Below are positions 1 to 11,035 of a stretch of DNA of 64,000 bases, piece by piece. The notes under the pieces were generated by a model that saw only the letters and a list, made by a program, of their open reading frames with translations, was not told the DNA's origin and did not search any database. The position numbers were made by a program, and so were the translations under genes. Source of the stretch: Leptodactylus fallax (taxonomy: Eukaryota > Chordata > Amphibia > Anura > Leptodactylidae); the NCBI GenBank assembly GCA_947044405.1, contig CAMRHE010000332.1:496001-560000 (forward strand), in the 5' to 3' direction. Positions within the stretch are counted from its first letter, which is position 1. Each line of letters starts with the position of its first letter.

Positions 1-208
1 CGGCGTTTCCGTAGGTATAACTGACATGCTGCGATTTATATTGGAGTAGTTGAAGCCCCCATAATAATGACCTCATTATTCTTAGCTTAGGATAAGACAT
101 GTTAGTGTAGTGAGCGGTGGTGGAGAACAATGTGATCAGGTCATGTGATAAGCCGCCACCTAAACAGATGTGACTTTAGGGCAGTTTTGAAGCTGCTGTA
201 GTTGGGTA
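1..208. other. unassigned leading sequence
   Basis: No coding frame or repeat was recognised here. It is the flank of the TTAA-bounded element that starts at 209. Confidence 0.4.
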
Positions 209-1168
209 TTAACCACTTCCATACCGCCCATAGACTATGTACGTCCTTGGGGTGGTTGCCTCGTTCTGCAAGGACGAAATCGTGCAGCTAATGAAACTAG
301 GAGCTGGCTGTAACTTCAGCCGGAGCTCCCAAAGAGAACACAGGGAAGGTTTATTACCTTCCCGATCACTGTGTATACCGCACTCAATGAGCGCTATATA
401 CAGCGCCGCCATCTTGCGGCCACCCTCTGACCCAGTGGTTATGTGATCTGCCGGGTGCAGCGGCTGCAAGTGCTTCTGGCTACAGGACCCAGATCAGCTC
501 TCTAGTAACATGCAGGAGGCTGTATATTCCTCCTGTAACTGGGGCTAAATGTACCAGCCCCAGTTACAGGGGAAATCAGCCTCCCCAACAAAAAAAAGTC
601 ATCATTTACATTTTTTTTTTTTACTTTTCTATTCATTTTTTTTTTTTTTACATTGTGTCCCCATAAGGTCATACTAGACCTTTGGGGACACAATGTAAAA
701 AAAAAAAAAAATGAATAGAAAAGTAAAAAAAAAAAATGTAAATAAAATAATTAAAAAAATAAATAAAATAATACGCCAATAACACGCCCTTGTTAAAGGT
801 TATAGCCCCACCCCCCGACGACACCATAAAAAATAACAATTACCGTAACGGAGACGTAAAAATATTTTATAAAGTTTTTTAGTAGCGCTTTGTGTTATTA
901 AATTAAAAAAAATGAAAAGTGAAAAACGGACATGATTTCTCTCCTCTTTTGTTTATATTTTCCCGGATATAAAAAAAAAAAAATTAAAAGACATGCAAAA
1001 ATAAAAACAACAAAAATAAATCCCTATGTGTCACCAAAAAAAGATGCAGAAATTAGTTGAATAATACATCTGATAAAAATGTTACAGCCCTCAAAATGAC
1101 ACATACAAAAAACAACAAAAATGTGTTTGGTCCTGGAACAGAAATTGGCCTGGTACTGAAGTGGTTAA
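209..1168. mobile_element. TTAA-flanked non-autonomous DNA element (piggyBac-like MITE)
   Basis: The element is bounded by TTAA at 209-212 and 1165-1168. Its ends are inverted: CCACTTCCATACC on the left matches the reverse complement of GGTACTGAAGTGG on the right. TTAA target duplication plus short inverted ends is the piggyBac pattern. No transposase frame is present, so it would depend on a helper. The interior is A/T rich and contains the long hairpin at 604-743. The superfamily is inferred from the ends only. Confidence 0.7.
604..743. repeat. long near-perfect hairpin inside the TTAA element
   Basis: About 65 bases including poly-T tracts and ATTGTGTCCCC are repeated in reverse complement after a loop of roughly 10 bases (about 669-677). 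It would form a cruciform or a long dsRNA if transcribed. Confidence 0.8.
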
Positions 1169-1319
1169 ATAAACCTATTTATTTCCTTATTACATCTACT
1201 ACTAAGATACAGTACATGAGAACACCAATCAAAACTAACCTACAGATCAACATTTCTAAATACAAGAACACCAGATATAAGCAATTCATAATGTATTACT
1301 GTAAATCTTAGACCAAAAC

Positions 1320-1960
1320 ATGTAAGAACAACATGGCGGCGGAGAACACAAATGGGGTGGAGGTCGCACAAATACCAGGGACAGTAAATAAATCAATGTA
1401 AGGTACAATCATAATATAAATTAGTCTAATTCATACATAAAAAGATCGAATTGCACCTATACGTTTATCAAGATATAATCAATATAGAAGAATAAGGTGA
1501 CAAGTATAATATTATAACATAATCATAAATAACTAAAGACTCAGATATAATTCATAACACAAGTCAAGTGACATTGTAAAAATGCCGGATACAAATATAT
1601 TAATCTGATTGTCCGGGGTAAAGTGTTCCAGAGCACCGGTGCAGCTCGAGAAAAGACTTGGAGATGGGAGTGGGATGTTCGGATAACAGAGGATACAAGT
1701 CTAAGGTCATTGGCAGAACGGATATAATGATACTACCTTTGAGGTCCTTGCTTTCTGCCCAAGTCCCTAAAATCATTTTTTAGGACCTTCCATCTACCTT
1801 GAACTTTGTCATTAGTGCCAAAGTGCAACATAACCACTGAGTCACCAGCTGCTTCCATTAATCTGTCGATCCACGATATGCCAAATCTGAGCAAACTGTT
1901 GCCAGAAGCTACTGGTGGGCGTGTGCCGCACACAGCACCACTCCTATGCAAGTAATAGGA
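1320..1960 (-). pseudogene. non-LTR retrotransposon (LINE) fragments
   Basis: Two decayed LINE pieces read on the minus strand. Positions 1951-1733 encode an open stretch with VVMLHFGTND, which resembles the G-x-N-D block of the esterase-like domain found in some CR1/L2 first ORFs. Positions ~1740-1570 encode the FSRAAPVLWNTLPRTIRL-like tail that ends many LINE second ORFs. The two pieces lie side by side, so the body of the element is deleted. The family assignment is by motif memory. Confidence 0.55.
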
Positions 1961-2491
1961 GTCACCACCTTATATTTCTATAAATGTAAGATAATTTTTC
2001 TTTAAATAATACAAAACCAGTTGCTACTCTCCAAAAAGGGATACTTTTTGGACCGCACATGAAAGACATTTCTTCTTCCAATCACATAAACAAATCAAAC
2101 TAATACCTCACCCTGTTCCCCCAAAGTCCACTCCTGTCTGTGCTCAGCCTCAAGGAGCAGCAGGCACAGTGACATCACTACATCGTCCCTAACTGCTGGG
2201 ACCAGAGACAAGGACTGAATGGTGAAGCAGGGAATGGATGGCTCCCAACTTCAACTCTATACTCAAGCCATCTGCATCCAAAGGACCAGGACAGTACCTG
2301 AAATGTGGGACTGTCCCACTGAATCCAGGATGGTTGGTAGGTAAGATGCTGTATGGGTATTGAAGAGATTGAAGGGGTTGGATAGAGTCCTCGGAGACCT
2401 CAGAGTGTCATACATGACTTCTCAGGGCAAGTGAAACACTTTTGATTTAGAAACAAATTATACAAATGGACAGTCTAGGCTGTTTCTAGTT
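1961..2491. other. gene-free stretch, unassigned
   Basis: No convincing frame on either strand and no repeat family recognised with confidence. It contains short A/T-rich sequence followed by a more GC-balanced part. Confidence 0.4.
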
Positions 2492-3146
2492 ACAAATTCA
2501 CAGACACCTTTTATTGGAGATATAAATACCTAAAACTTTACTTTTATTAGTATTTATCCTTCCTATAAAGGTTTTACAGAGTTGATCGCTCATAGAATAT
2601 GCGGCCTTTAGAACAAATATATCTCGGCTTAGGGGGTGTGTCTGTAGTATTGTGACTTCCTGGTTTAAGGAGGAGTTTTGGAATGACATGAGCCGATGGG
2701 CCGGCTCTAACGCTAAGAGGAGGGATCTCCCTGAGATGGGGGGAGGTCCCTTATGACGTATGTGGAGCATGAGAGTGATTGGCCTTAACCTGAGGGTGTA
2801 TAAAGTAGGTGTGTGAGAAGCAGGATTGGTGATTGGCCATATAGCTCATATGGGAGGAGTAGGATGATATATAAGGGCGGTAAAGAGGCTATATCGGGAC
2901 CGCCACCATCAGAGCGGTCACGCCGAAAATTTCTGCTAAAACATTTTGGAACAGCAGTTTTAACTGCTCACAAAGGTTTAGACTGTATGGTTATTTATGG
3001 ATCTGCTCTGTTTGGATGGTATTAGCGGATTTTAATACATTTAGCCCTGATAAGGTGTTTTGTGGAACATTCATTTTTAGATAAATACTAATAAAAGTGA
3101 AGTTTTAGGTATTTATATCTCCAATAAAAGATGTCTGTGAATTTGT
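2492..3146. mobile_element. 655-bp element with ~67-bp inverted termini
   Basis: The arm 2492-2558 is repeated in reverse complement at 3080-3146 with very few differences; both contain GGAGATATAAATACCTAAA in their own orientation. The interior shows no credible protein. Long inverted termini without coding capacity suggest a fold-back or MITE-type DNA element. No clear target duplication was found, so the superfamily is left open. Confidence 0.7.
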
Positions 3147-3179
3147 TAATGGATGAGGAGATAGTTCATCTTTAATAGG

Positions 3180-3247
3180 TCAGTGAATTTAAGCAGTTTC
3201 TAGCACAGCTCTGCTACATGTACATCACACACAGACATGCTCTACTA
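3180..3247. repeat. degenerate start of a ~30-bp minisatellite, later split by insertions
   Basis: Units resemble AGCTCTGCTACATACACATC. The same family continues at 4877-5030 and 11036-11255, so one original array appears to have been split by the Tc1 element at 3248 and the nested element at 5031. Confidence 0.55.
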
Positions 3248-4874
3248 CAGTGCCTTGCGAAAGTATTCGGCCCCCTTGAACTTTTCAACCTTTTGCCACA
3301 TTTCAGTCTTCAAACATAAAGATATAAAATTTTAATTTTTTGGTGAAGAATCAACAAGTGGGACACAATTGTGAAGTGGAACGAAATTTATTGGTTATTT
3401 TAAACTTTTGTAAAAAATAAAAAACTGAAAAGTGGGGCGTGCAATATTATTCGGCCCCTTTACTTTCAGTGCAGCAAACTCACTCCAGAAGTTCAGTGAG
3501 GATCTCTGAATGATCCAATGTTGTCCTAAATGACTGATGATGATAAATATAATCCACCTGTGTGTAATCCAGTCTCCGTATAAATGCACCTGCTCTGTGA
3601 TAGTCTCAGGGTTCTGTTTAAAGCGCAGAGAGCATCATGAAGACCAAGGAACACACCAGGCAGGTCCATGATACTGTTGTGGAGAAGTTTAAAGCCGGAT
3701 TTGGATACAAAAAGATTTCCCAAACTTTAAACATCCCAAGGAGCACTGTGCAAGCAGTCATATTGAAATGGAAGGAGTATCAGACTACTGCAAATCTACC
3801 AAGACCCGGCCGTCCCTCTAAACTTTCATCTCAAACAAGGAGAAGACTGATCAGAGATGCAGCCAAGAGGCCCATGATCACTCTGGATGAACTGCAGAGA
3901 TCTACAGCTGAGGTGGGAGAGTCTGTCCATAGGACAACAATCAGTCGTACACTGCACAAATCTGGCCTTTATGGAAGAGTGGCAAGAAGAAAGCCATTTC
4001 TCAAAGATATCCATAAAAAGTCTCGTTTAAAGTTTGCCACAAGCCACCTGGGACACACCAAACATGTGGAAGAAGGTGCTCTGGTCAGATGAAACCAAAA
4101 TCCAACTTTTTGGCCACAATGCAAAACGATATGTTTGGCGTAAAAGCAACACAGCTCATCCCACTGAACACACCATCCCCACTGTCACACATGGTGGGGC
4201 AGCATCATGGTTTGGGCCTGCTTTTCTTCAGCAGGGACAGGGAAGATGGTTAAAATTGATGGGAAGATGGATGGAGCCAAATACAGGACCATTCTGGAAG
4301 AAAACCTGTTGGAGTCTGCAAAAGACCTGAGACTGGGACGGAGATTTATCTTCCAACAAGACAATGATCCCAAACATAAAGCAAAATCTACAATGGAATG
4401 GTTCACAAATAAACGTATCCAGGTGTTAGAATGGCCAAGTCAAAGTCCAGACCTGAATCCAATCGAGAATCTGTGGAAAGAGCTGAAAACTGCTGTTCAC
4501 AAACGCTCTCCATCCAACCTCACTGAGCTCCAGCTGTTCTCCAAGGAAGAACGGGCAAGAATTTCAGTCTCACGATGTGCAAAACTGATAGAGACATACC
4601 CCAAGCGACTTGTAGCTGTAATCGCAGCAAAAGGTGGCGCTACAAAGTATTAACTTAAAGGGGCCGAATAATTTGGCACGCCCCACTTTTCAGTTTTTTA
4701 TTTTTTACAAAAGTTTAAAATATCCAATAAATTTCGTTCCACTTCACGATTGTGTCCCACTTGTTGTTGATTCTTCACCAAAATAATTAAAATTTTATAT
4801 CCTTATGTTTGAAGCCTGAAATGTGGCAAAAGGTTGAAAAGTTCAAGGGGGCCGAATACTTTCACAAGGCACTG
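3248..4874 (+). mobile_element. Tc1/mariner element, family I, copy 1
   Basis: TA target bases at 3246-3247 and 4875-4876 flank inverted ends that begin CAGTGCCTTGCGAAAG and run about 60 bases. The element is 1,627 bp. A second member of the family is at 25656-27293. The transposase frame is broken (see 3637-4653), so this copy is non-autonomous. Confidence 0.93.
3637..4653 (+). pseudogene. Tc1-type DDE transposase, two frameshifts
   Basis: The product would bind the element ends through a paired-type helix-turn-helix (GYKKISQTLNIPRSTVQ) and cut and rejoin DNA with a DDE/D RNase H-like domain. Catalytic positions are visible as WSDETK, QQDNDPKH and NPIENLWKELK, split over reading frames. Against the sister copy at 26054, this copy lacks two bases near 4052 and one base near 4197. 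The stretch between them is therefore out of frame, and the original frame returns afterwards. It ends at a TAA at 4651-4653. The start is the ATG at 3637, which matches the sister copy. Confidence 0.9.
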
Positions 4875-4876
4875 TA

Positions 4877-5030
4877 TATGTACATTAGACACACACAGCC
4901 CTGACACATGTATATTACATACTTTACTCTCCTCTTTACATACACATTACACACACAACACATCTGTATGTGCATTATAGACAGCACCCAGGCATACAGG
5001 CATATTTAACACACACAGCTGTGCTAAATA
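4877..5030. repeat. minisatellite remnant between two insertions
   Basis: Degenerate ACACACAG / CATGTATATTACATAC units continue the array seen at 3180-3247 and 11036-11255. No gene. Confidence 0.5.
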
Positions 5031-6508
5031 ACACTGGACAACAAATTTTTACAAAAGTTTTCCTTCCTTGAAAATTTCAGGCGATTATGTTAAACCCACT
5101 CAAGCTAAGCAGAAATATAATTTTGGATCGTCTGTATCACGTCGAAGTTTTGAGAAACATGAGATGACGTGTTAGTGATTACGAAGCTATAAATGTTACT
5201 AGCAGGTATTAGTGCAAATGTCCTCAATGTCTGGTGCATCCCATATTAGTGTCCAGCAATAGTCAGCTAGCATTGATGGATTCGAGTAGCCTTGATAACG
5301 CTTTTCCATCATGGCAATATCCTGGTGAAACTGTTCGCCATGTTTGTCACTGACTGCACCAAGATTTGCAGGGAAAAAAATCCAAATGAGAATGCAGAAA
5401 ATGAATTTTCAATGACATGTTGCACTTCATCGCTTTGTAAACTTCAAGAAGGTTGTCAACCAATTTGATGTAGTTTGATGCTTGATAGTTGCCAAGGAAA
5501 TTCTCTGAGACATCCTTGAAAGATTTCCAAGCAATTTTCCCAGGCCCCACCAGCAGCTCTTCGAAGTGCTTGTCATTCATGATGTGTCAGATTTGTGGAC
5601 CAACAAAAATGGCTTCCTTAATCTTGGCATTGGTTATTCCTGGAAACATTTGTCTCAAATAACGAAAACCTTCTGCTTCCTTGTACATTGCTTTCACAAA
5701 ATTTTTCATCGGCCCGAGTTTTATGTGAAGTGGAGGCAGAAATATCATTGCAGGCTCCACAAGTGCTTTATGTGCAACATTTTTCTGCCCAGGAGTCAAC
5801 TGGTTACGGATTGGCCACTTCCTTCTACTGTAATGTGACTGCTTAGCATGGCTGTCCTATTTGCAGTACTTGGTATAACTGAGCCGCAATCCAAGCAGCA
5901 GAGCCGCTACATTTACACCTCCACAGATGTTCCAGTTGTAGTTGCTGTACTTGATGTGTTTCAACCACAGTTCCATGTTCTCGTGTGTTTCTTTCATGTG
6001 TGCAGCATAGCCAACAGGTATTGAAGGATGGACATTACCATTGTGTAACAAGACAGCCTTGAGACTTAACACTGATGAGTCAATAAAGAGACGCCATTGA
6101 TTCGGCTCATGCACACAACCCAAAGCTGCGAACAACCCATCAATGTCTTTGCAGAAACACAGGTTGTCAACCTGTTCAAAAAACTGTGTTAAGTCATCGT
6201 GGCAGCTTCGAAAGACAGAAACTTTTATACCAGGTGACAGCAAATGCCATGCTTGAAGTCTTAAAGCCAGTAACTCTGTATTTAGTTTTGACAAACGTAA
6301 GTCGCGGATAATGTCTGAATCAGCGTCGTTCCCCATCTCTGACCTATGGACTGCAACATCTTCATCGGTTGCCTCCTCTAGGCTCCATGTCTCTGATGGC
6401 TTTGGTAGGAGTATAATGTTGTATCGTGTTAGCCATTGAAAGTAGTGGAAGAGTGAAGAAATCAGGCGATACCTTTTAGAGGCTAACTGAGTATATTTGA
6501 TAGTAAGC

Positions 6509-6536
6509 TTTCAGGAGTACTAGCTCCCTTCATCAG
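6509..6536 (-). other. hammerhead-like core motif in PLE A terminal region
   Basis: On the minus strand CTGATGA is followed by a 5-bp stem (GGGAG/CTCCT) and GAAA, the catalytic-core order of a hammerhead ribozyme. Closing stems I and III could not be drawn by eye, so only the core is claimed. The same motif recurs at 13822, 16331, 29174, 37278 and 37320. Confidence 0.45.
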
Positions 6537-6746
6537 ACATGGTGTTATACAAGAACTGAAAAACACAGATTTTTATACACATGGTCTTCAAAGGATTTTA
6601 GAGTCCTTAAAAAAACCAAAACAAAATGCAATCTAAGTAGAGAAGTTATTTACAACAGGTCAAAAAACAATCTGGAAAGTTATGGTGCGTGACAGAGGGA
6701 TCTGTTATCTGTTTGCTATCAGGTGGTGATTTGTGACCCTCACAGG

Positions 6747-8603
6747 TCATACATAGTGTGACATGAAGCTGGCATGAATATTAAGTCCAAATTGCAGAGT
6801 TTGAAATTTTTGCATAAATTTGTACTCCGATTCTTTCCTTTTCTCCTGCGTCTTAAAATGTTCCATTAAAACCACAACCCGCAAATCTTCAATAGAGTGG
6901 TTTTCTCCGGAGAAATGTGCGGCCACTGGGAGATCTGTTCTGCTGTTATTAATGGTGGATCTGTGTGAGTTCATTCATTGACTGAGTCTCTGCCCCGGTT
7001 CCCCCACATAGAGGCCTGTGGTGGGACATTGCACACACATTATGAGATACACCACATTGGAAGACCTGCAGGAAAATGTCCCCCTAATTCTGCGCACCTT
7101 TTGTGACTGTGGGACAGGTACACTGTCAGCGGTGTGGATGTGCCTGCAGGTCTTGCACCTGTTTTGTAGGCAAGGTGAGGCGCCATTTTCAGTTGGGGCC
7201 TTCAGGGCACTCCGGACAATAATACGCCTCAGGTTTGGTGGTTACTAAAAAGAAAAGGAGAGAGGGGACTGGAAATATGTCCTTGAGTCTGTTGTCCCTA
7301 TGTAGCACAGGTTGGAGCTCCTTGGCAATCCTTCGTAGGATCTCCAGCTGTGGGTTGTAGGTGACTACTAGGGGCACTCGGGCATCTTTCTGGGTCTCTC
7401 TATATGTGAGCAGACTGTCTCTGTTAATGGCTGCCACTTTCTTTAATTGGTTGTCTGTTACTTTTGGTTTGTATCCCAATCTGAGAAATTTCGTCCTCAG
7501 ATCCAGGAGGTGCTTGTCCAGGTCTGTTTTGTTGGAGCAAATACGATTGTATTGTATAGCCTGGCTGTAGATGATAGATTGTCTTGTGTGCTTGGGGTGG
7601 AAGCTGTCGTTTCTCAGGTAAGCCGTTCTGTCTGTGGGCTTGTGGTATATCGATGTGAGTAGCCGGTGGTCTTTGATGTATATTGTGGTATCCAGAAAGT
7701 GAAGTATCCTGAATAGCAAAGTTTAAGGTTGATGGTCGGGTGAAAGTCATTGAAGTCATTATGGAATTGAAGTAGGGCCTCCTCACCTGCAGTCCAGATG
7801 ACAAGGATATCATCGATATAACAAAGGTAAATCATAGGTTTGGTGGTGCATGTTGATAAGTTTGTTCCTTCCAGTTCTGCCATAAAGAGATTTGCATATT
7901 GGGGTGCACATCTGGTCCCCATTGAAGTTCCCATTCGCTGTAGATATAGATCCTCTCCAAAGGTAAAATGGTTGTGGCTAAGGATGAATTGTATGAGCTG
8001 CGTTACTGGTTCTGTTGGGAGGTTTTGTTTTGCCAGGTGTACCCGACATGCTGCAACTCCATCCATGTGGGGAATGTTGGTATACAGGGATTCCACATCC
8101 ATGGTGGCTAAAATGTTACCCTCAGGTAGAGGGCCCAGGGCATTCAATTTGTTAAGAAGGTCAGTGGTGTCCTGGATATAGCTTGGAGTATCCCTGACAA
8201 GGGGTTTTAGGAGATTTTCCACCCAACCTGAGATGTTTTCTGTCAGTGTCCCAATGCCAGAAATGATAGGCCTCCCAGGGTTGCCATCTTTGTGTATCTT
8301 TGGGAGCATATAGAAGCAGCCCGGCCTGGGATCTTGTGGGATAAGCCCTTTTACCTGATTCTGGATCTGGACTGGAAACTCCTTGATCATACTCTTTAGT
8401 TCTTTCATATAGGCCTCTGTGGGATCACTACCAAGTTTGGAGTAATGGATGGGATCTGACAGTTGCCTGTTTGCTTCCTGGATATAGTCTGAGGTGTTCA
8501 TTATGACTATTGCGCCCCCTTTGTCAGCTGGTTTTATTATTATATCCTGATTTTCTTTTAGTGAAGTAATAGCCTTCTGTTCCTGCAGGGTTAGGTTATG
8601 CGC
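6747..8603 (-). pseudogene. Penelope-type reverse transcriptase with GIY-YIG endonuclease, frameshifted
   Basis: The RT part (8603-7614) carries [48 protein letters not shown] and YIDDILV, the usual RT core with the catalytic YIDD. The frame shifts near 7690 and continues as [14 protein letters not shown] to about 7189. The C-terminal Cys-rich segment and GIY-YIG nuclease follow ([19 protein letters not shown], about 7075-7015), with another shift near 6975. The first ~11 codons of the open stretch that begins at 8636 come from flanking DNA read in another frame, not from the element. RT copies RNA into DNA; GIY-YIG nicks the target. This copy cannot make an intact protein. Confidence 0.9.
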
Positions 8604-9015
8604 CTGATGGCTTTGGTACTGGAAGAGTGTCATCATGTGGCACTGGTCTCATAGCTGAAGGCAGATTGGGACATTCAATGCATTTTTATTCTTAGCAGAG
8701 AAACCAGAGACATTGGTTAGACAGAAGTCACAGTCGGTTATATGATCCTTCGGTTCCGCCATATCACTGGGACAGCAAACGGCATTGACTTGCGAGAACC
8801 TCTCAGCCAACCTCTAAGATCAACAGAACATCTTGCATAACAGATGTGAGGAGCCCAGGATTTGTCTTGATCACCAATCTTGCATCCAAAGTACAGCTCA
8901 TAGGCTTTCATGATAAGAACTGTCATTGTGTGTCTTTTAGGCTTAAGCGTGTACTCACCACAAATGTAACAGAAGGTGTTGTGACTGTTCCGACACTGAC
9001 GACACATTTTAGCTA

Positions 9016-10664
9016 CAGTCATATGAAAAAGTTTGGGCACCCCTATTAATCTTAATCATTTTTAGTTCTAAATATTTGGGTGTTTGCAACAGCCATTTCA
9101 ATTTGATATATCTAATAACTGATGGACACAGTAATATTTCAGGATTGAAATGAGGTTTATTGTACTAACAGAAAATGTGCAATATGCATTAAACCAAAAT
9201 TTGACCGGTGCAAAAATTTGGGTACCCTTATCATTTTATTGATTTGAATACTCCTAACTACTTTTTACTGACTTACTGAAGCACAAAATTGGTTTTGTAA
9301 CCTCACTGAGCTTTGAACTTCATAGCCAGGTGTATCCAATCATGAGAAAAGGTATTTAAGGTGGCCAATTGCAAGTTGTTCTCCTATTTGAATCTCCTCT
9401 GAAGAGTGGCATCATGGGCTCCTCAAAACAACTCTCAAATGATCTGAAAACAAAGATTGTTCAACATAGTTGTTCAGGGGAAGGATACAAAAAGTTGTCT
9501 CAGAGATTTAACCTGTCAGTTTCCACTGTGAGGAACATAGTAAGGGAATGGAAGACCACAGGGACAGTTCTTGTTAAGCCCAGAAGTGGCAGGCCAAGAA
9601 AAATATCAGAAAGGCAGAGAAGAAGAATGGTGAAAACAGTCAAGGACAATCCACAGACCACCTCCAAAGAGCTGCAGCATCATCTTGCTGCAGATGGTGT
9701 CACTGTGCATCGGTCAACAATACAGCACACTTTGCACAAGGACAAGCTGTATGGGAGAGTGATGCGAAAGAAGCCGTTTCTGAAAGCACGCCACAAACAG
9801 AGTCGCCTGAGGTATGCAAAAGCACATTTGGACAAGCCAGCTTCATTTTGGAAGAAGGTCCTGTGGACTGATGAAACAAAGATTGAGTTGTTTGGTCATA
9901 CAAAAAGGCGTTATGCATGGCGTCCAAAAAACACAGCATTCCAAGAAAAACACTTATTACCCACTGTAAAATTTGGTGGAGGTTCCATCATGCTTTGGGG
10001 CTGTGTGGCCAATGCCGGCATCGGGAATCTTGTTAAAGTTGAGGGTCGCATGGATTCAACTCAGTATCAGCAGATTCTTGAGAATAATGTACAAGAATCA
10101 GTGACGAATTTGAAGTTACGCCGGGGATGGATATTTCAGCAAGACAATGATCCAAAACACAGCTCCAAATCTACTCAGGTATTCATGCAGAGGAACAATT
10201 ACAATGTTCTGGAATGGCCATCCCAGTCCCCAGACCTGAATATCATTGAACATCTGTGGGATAATTTGAAGCGGGCTGTCCATGCTCGGCGACCATCAAA
10301 CTTAACTGAACTGGAATTGTTTTGTAAAGAGGAATGGTCAAAAATACCTTCATCCAGGATCCAGGAACTGATTAAAAGCTACAGGAAGCGAATAGAGGCT
10401 GTTATTTTTGCAAAAGGAGGATCTACTAAATATTAATGTCATTTTTCTGTTGAGGTGCCCATACTTTTGCACCGGTCAAATTTTGGTTTAATGCATATTG
10501 CACATTTTCTGTTAGTACAATAAACCTCATTTCAATCCTGAAATATTACTGTGTCCATCAGTTATTAGATATATCAAATTGAAATGGCTGTTGCAAACAC
10601 CCAAATATTTAGAACTAAAAATGATTAAGATTAATAGGGGTACCCAAACTTTTTCATATGACTG
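9016..10664 (+). mobile_element. Tc1/mariner element, family II, apparently complete
   Basis: TA at 9014-9015 and 10665-10666 flank inverted ends starting CAGTCATATGAAAAAG. The inverted terminal regions run well over 100 bases. Length is 1,649 bp with one full-length transposase frame. It lies a few bases upstream of the ATG of the uncharacterised gene at 9007, between that gene and its element's right terminus. Confidence 0.95.
9414..10436 (+). CDS. Tc1-family DDE transposase, intact 340 aa
   Basis: This is an uninterrupted frame from ATG 9414 (MGSSKQLSND) to TAA 10436. An upstream in-frame ATG at 9369 would add 15 residues, but family members start at the MGSS-type methionine. Two helix-turn-helix regions come first (GYKKLSQRFNLSVSTVRNI near residues 23-41; TSKELQHHLAADGVTVHRST near 85-104), with a GRPRK minor-groove hook between them. 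The DDE domain shows WTDETKI, then QQDNDPKH, then NIIEHLWDNLK as the third acidic position. It cuts and rejoins the element ends at TA sites in the nucleus. The lack of any break, unlike the other three Tc1 copies here, suggests recent insertion. Confidence 0.95.
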   Translation: MGSSKQLSNDLKTKIVQHSCSGEGYKKLSQRFNLSVSTVRNIVREWKTTGTVLVKPRSGRPRKISERQRRRMVKTVKDNPQTTSKELQHHLAADGVTVHRSTIQHTLHKDKLYGRVMRKKPFLKARHKQSRLRYAKAHLDKPASFWKKVLWTDETKIELFGHTKRRYAWRPKNTAFQEKHLLPTVKFGGGSIMLWGCVANAGIGNLVKVEGRMDSTQYQQILENNVQESVTNLKLRRGWIFQQDNDPKHSSKSTQVFMQRNNYNVLEWPSQSPDLNIIEHLWDNLKRAVHARRPSNLTELELFCKEEWSKIPSSRIQELIKSYRKRIEAVIFAKGGSTKY

Positions 10665-11035
10665 TATATCAGATCATACTGGAGTAGTTTACAGCTGCTT
10701 ACATTTGAAATAACTTGCAGAATCTTTGCAAGCAGATATTACAGAATCTGCAGGCAGTGACCAGACAGGTCTAGACATGTGTAGGTGAGCCTAGTCTGTT
10801 TTGCAACTTCAGTGAAATGCAAGGAATTCATGACTTTGCTTGCCTATAAATTACATAACAGCACAACACATATAGTGTGGATAATACTTGAACAACCTGA
10901 AAATATGAAAAAATAGAACGGAATATTTCTGAAAAACAGTACGTGACAGGAAAATTTTGAGGTGATTTTCATGATCAGCAGCTCAAGTTTACATAAGAAA
11001 CACTCAAAAGTGTTCAGGAAGCATTGTCCAGTGTA

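Larger units (their letters stand above)
6408..8603 (-). mobile_element. Penelope-like element A, 5'-truncated
   Basis: A 15-bp target duplication, CTGATGGCTTTGGTA, lies at 6393-6407 and 8604-8618. The element is on the minus strand, with its 3' terminal block (TTAGAGGCTAACTGAG side) at 6408-6560 and its truncated 5' end inside the RT at 8603. It interrupts the uncharacterised gene of the host element. Removing the insertion plus one target copy joins that gene in frame (VPKPSETWS across the site). Confidence 0.9.
5199..9007 (-). pseudogene. decayed gene of an uncharacterised, possibly transposase-like protein family
   Basis: The frame starts at the ATG at 9007 and ends at a TAG at 5199, broken by a PLE insertion at 6408-8603 and by several small lesions. 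The N-terminus has paired cysteines (MCRQC, then CYICGEY) followed by KAYELYFGCKIGDQDKSWAP. Past the PLE come WRLFIDSS..LKAVLLHNGN, LLGLRLSYTKYC, LPPLHIKLGPMKNFVKA, NMSLKIHFLHSHLDFFP and FHQDIAMMEKRYQG. I recall the same motif order in unnamed proteins of many invertebrate genomes. Lesions seen: frameshifts near 8660-8750 and near 5350, a stop at about 5851, and a missing Cys-rich segment after KYC. The FIDSS and LLHNG blocks hint at an RNase H-like core, which is inference. Confidence 0.7.
5031..11034 (-). mobile_element. unclassified TIR element carrying an uncharacterised gene, with nested PLE and Tc1
   Basis: Both ends read ACACTGGACAA inward (5031 onward, and the reverse complement of TTGTCCAGTGT ending at 11034). 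Both sides are flanked by the same ~30-bp minisatellite, so the unit seems to have inserted into that array. Removing the PLE (6408-8618 including one duplicated target copy) and the Tc1 element (9016-10666) leaves about 2.1 kb. That is enough for the single ~535-codon gene at 5199-9007. Cut-and-paste mobility is inferred from the termini; the superfamily was not recognised. Confidence 0.6.

Noticed and set aside
8604..8636. Start codon and first residues (MMTLFQYQSHQ) of the PLE A RT frame
   Set aside because: These codons lie outside the target duplication boundary and belong to the interrupted neighbouring gene in another frame.
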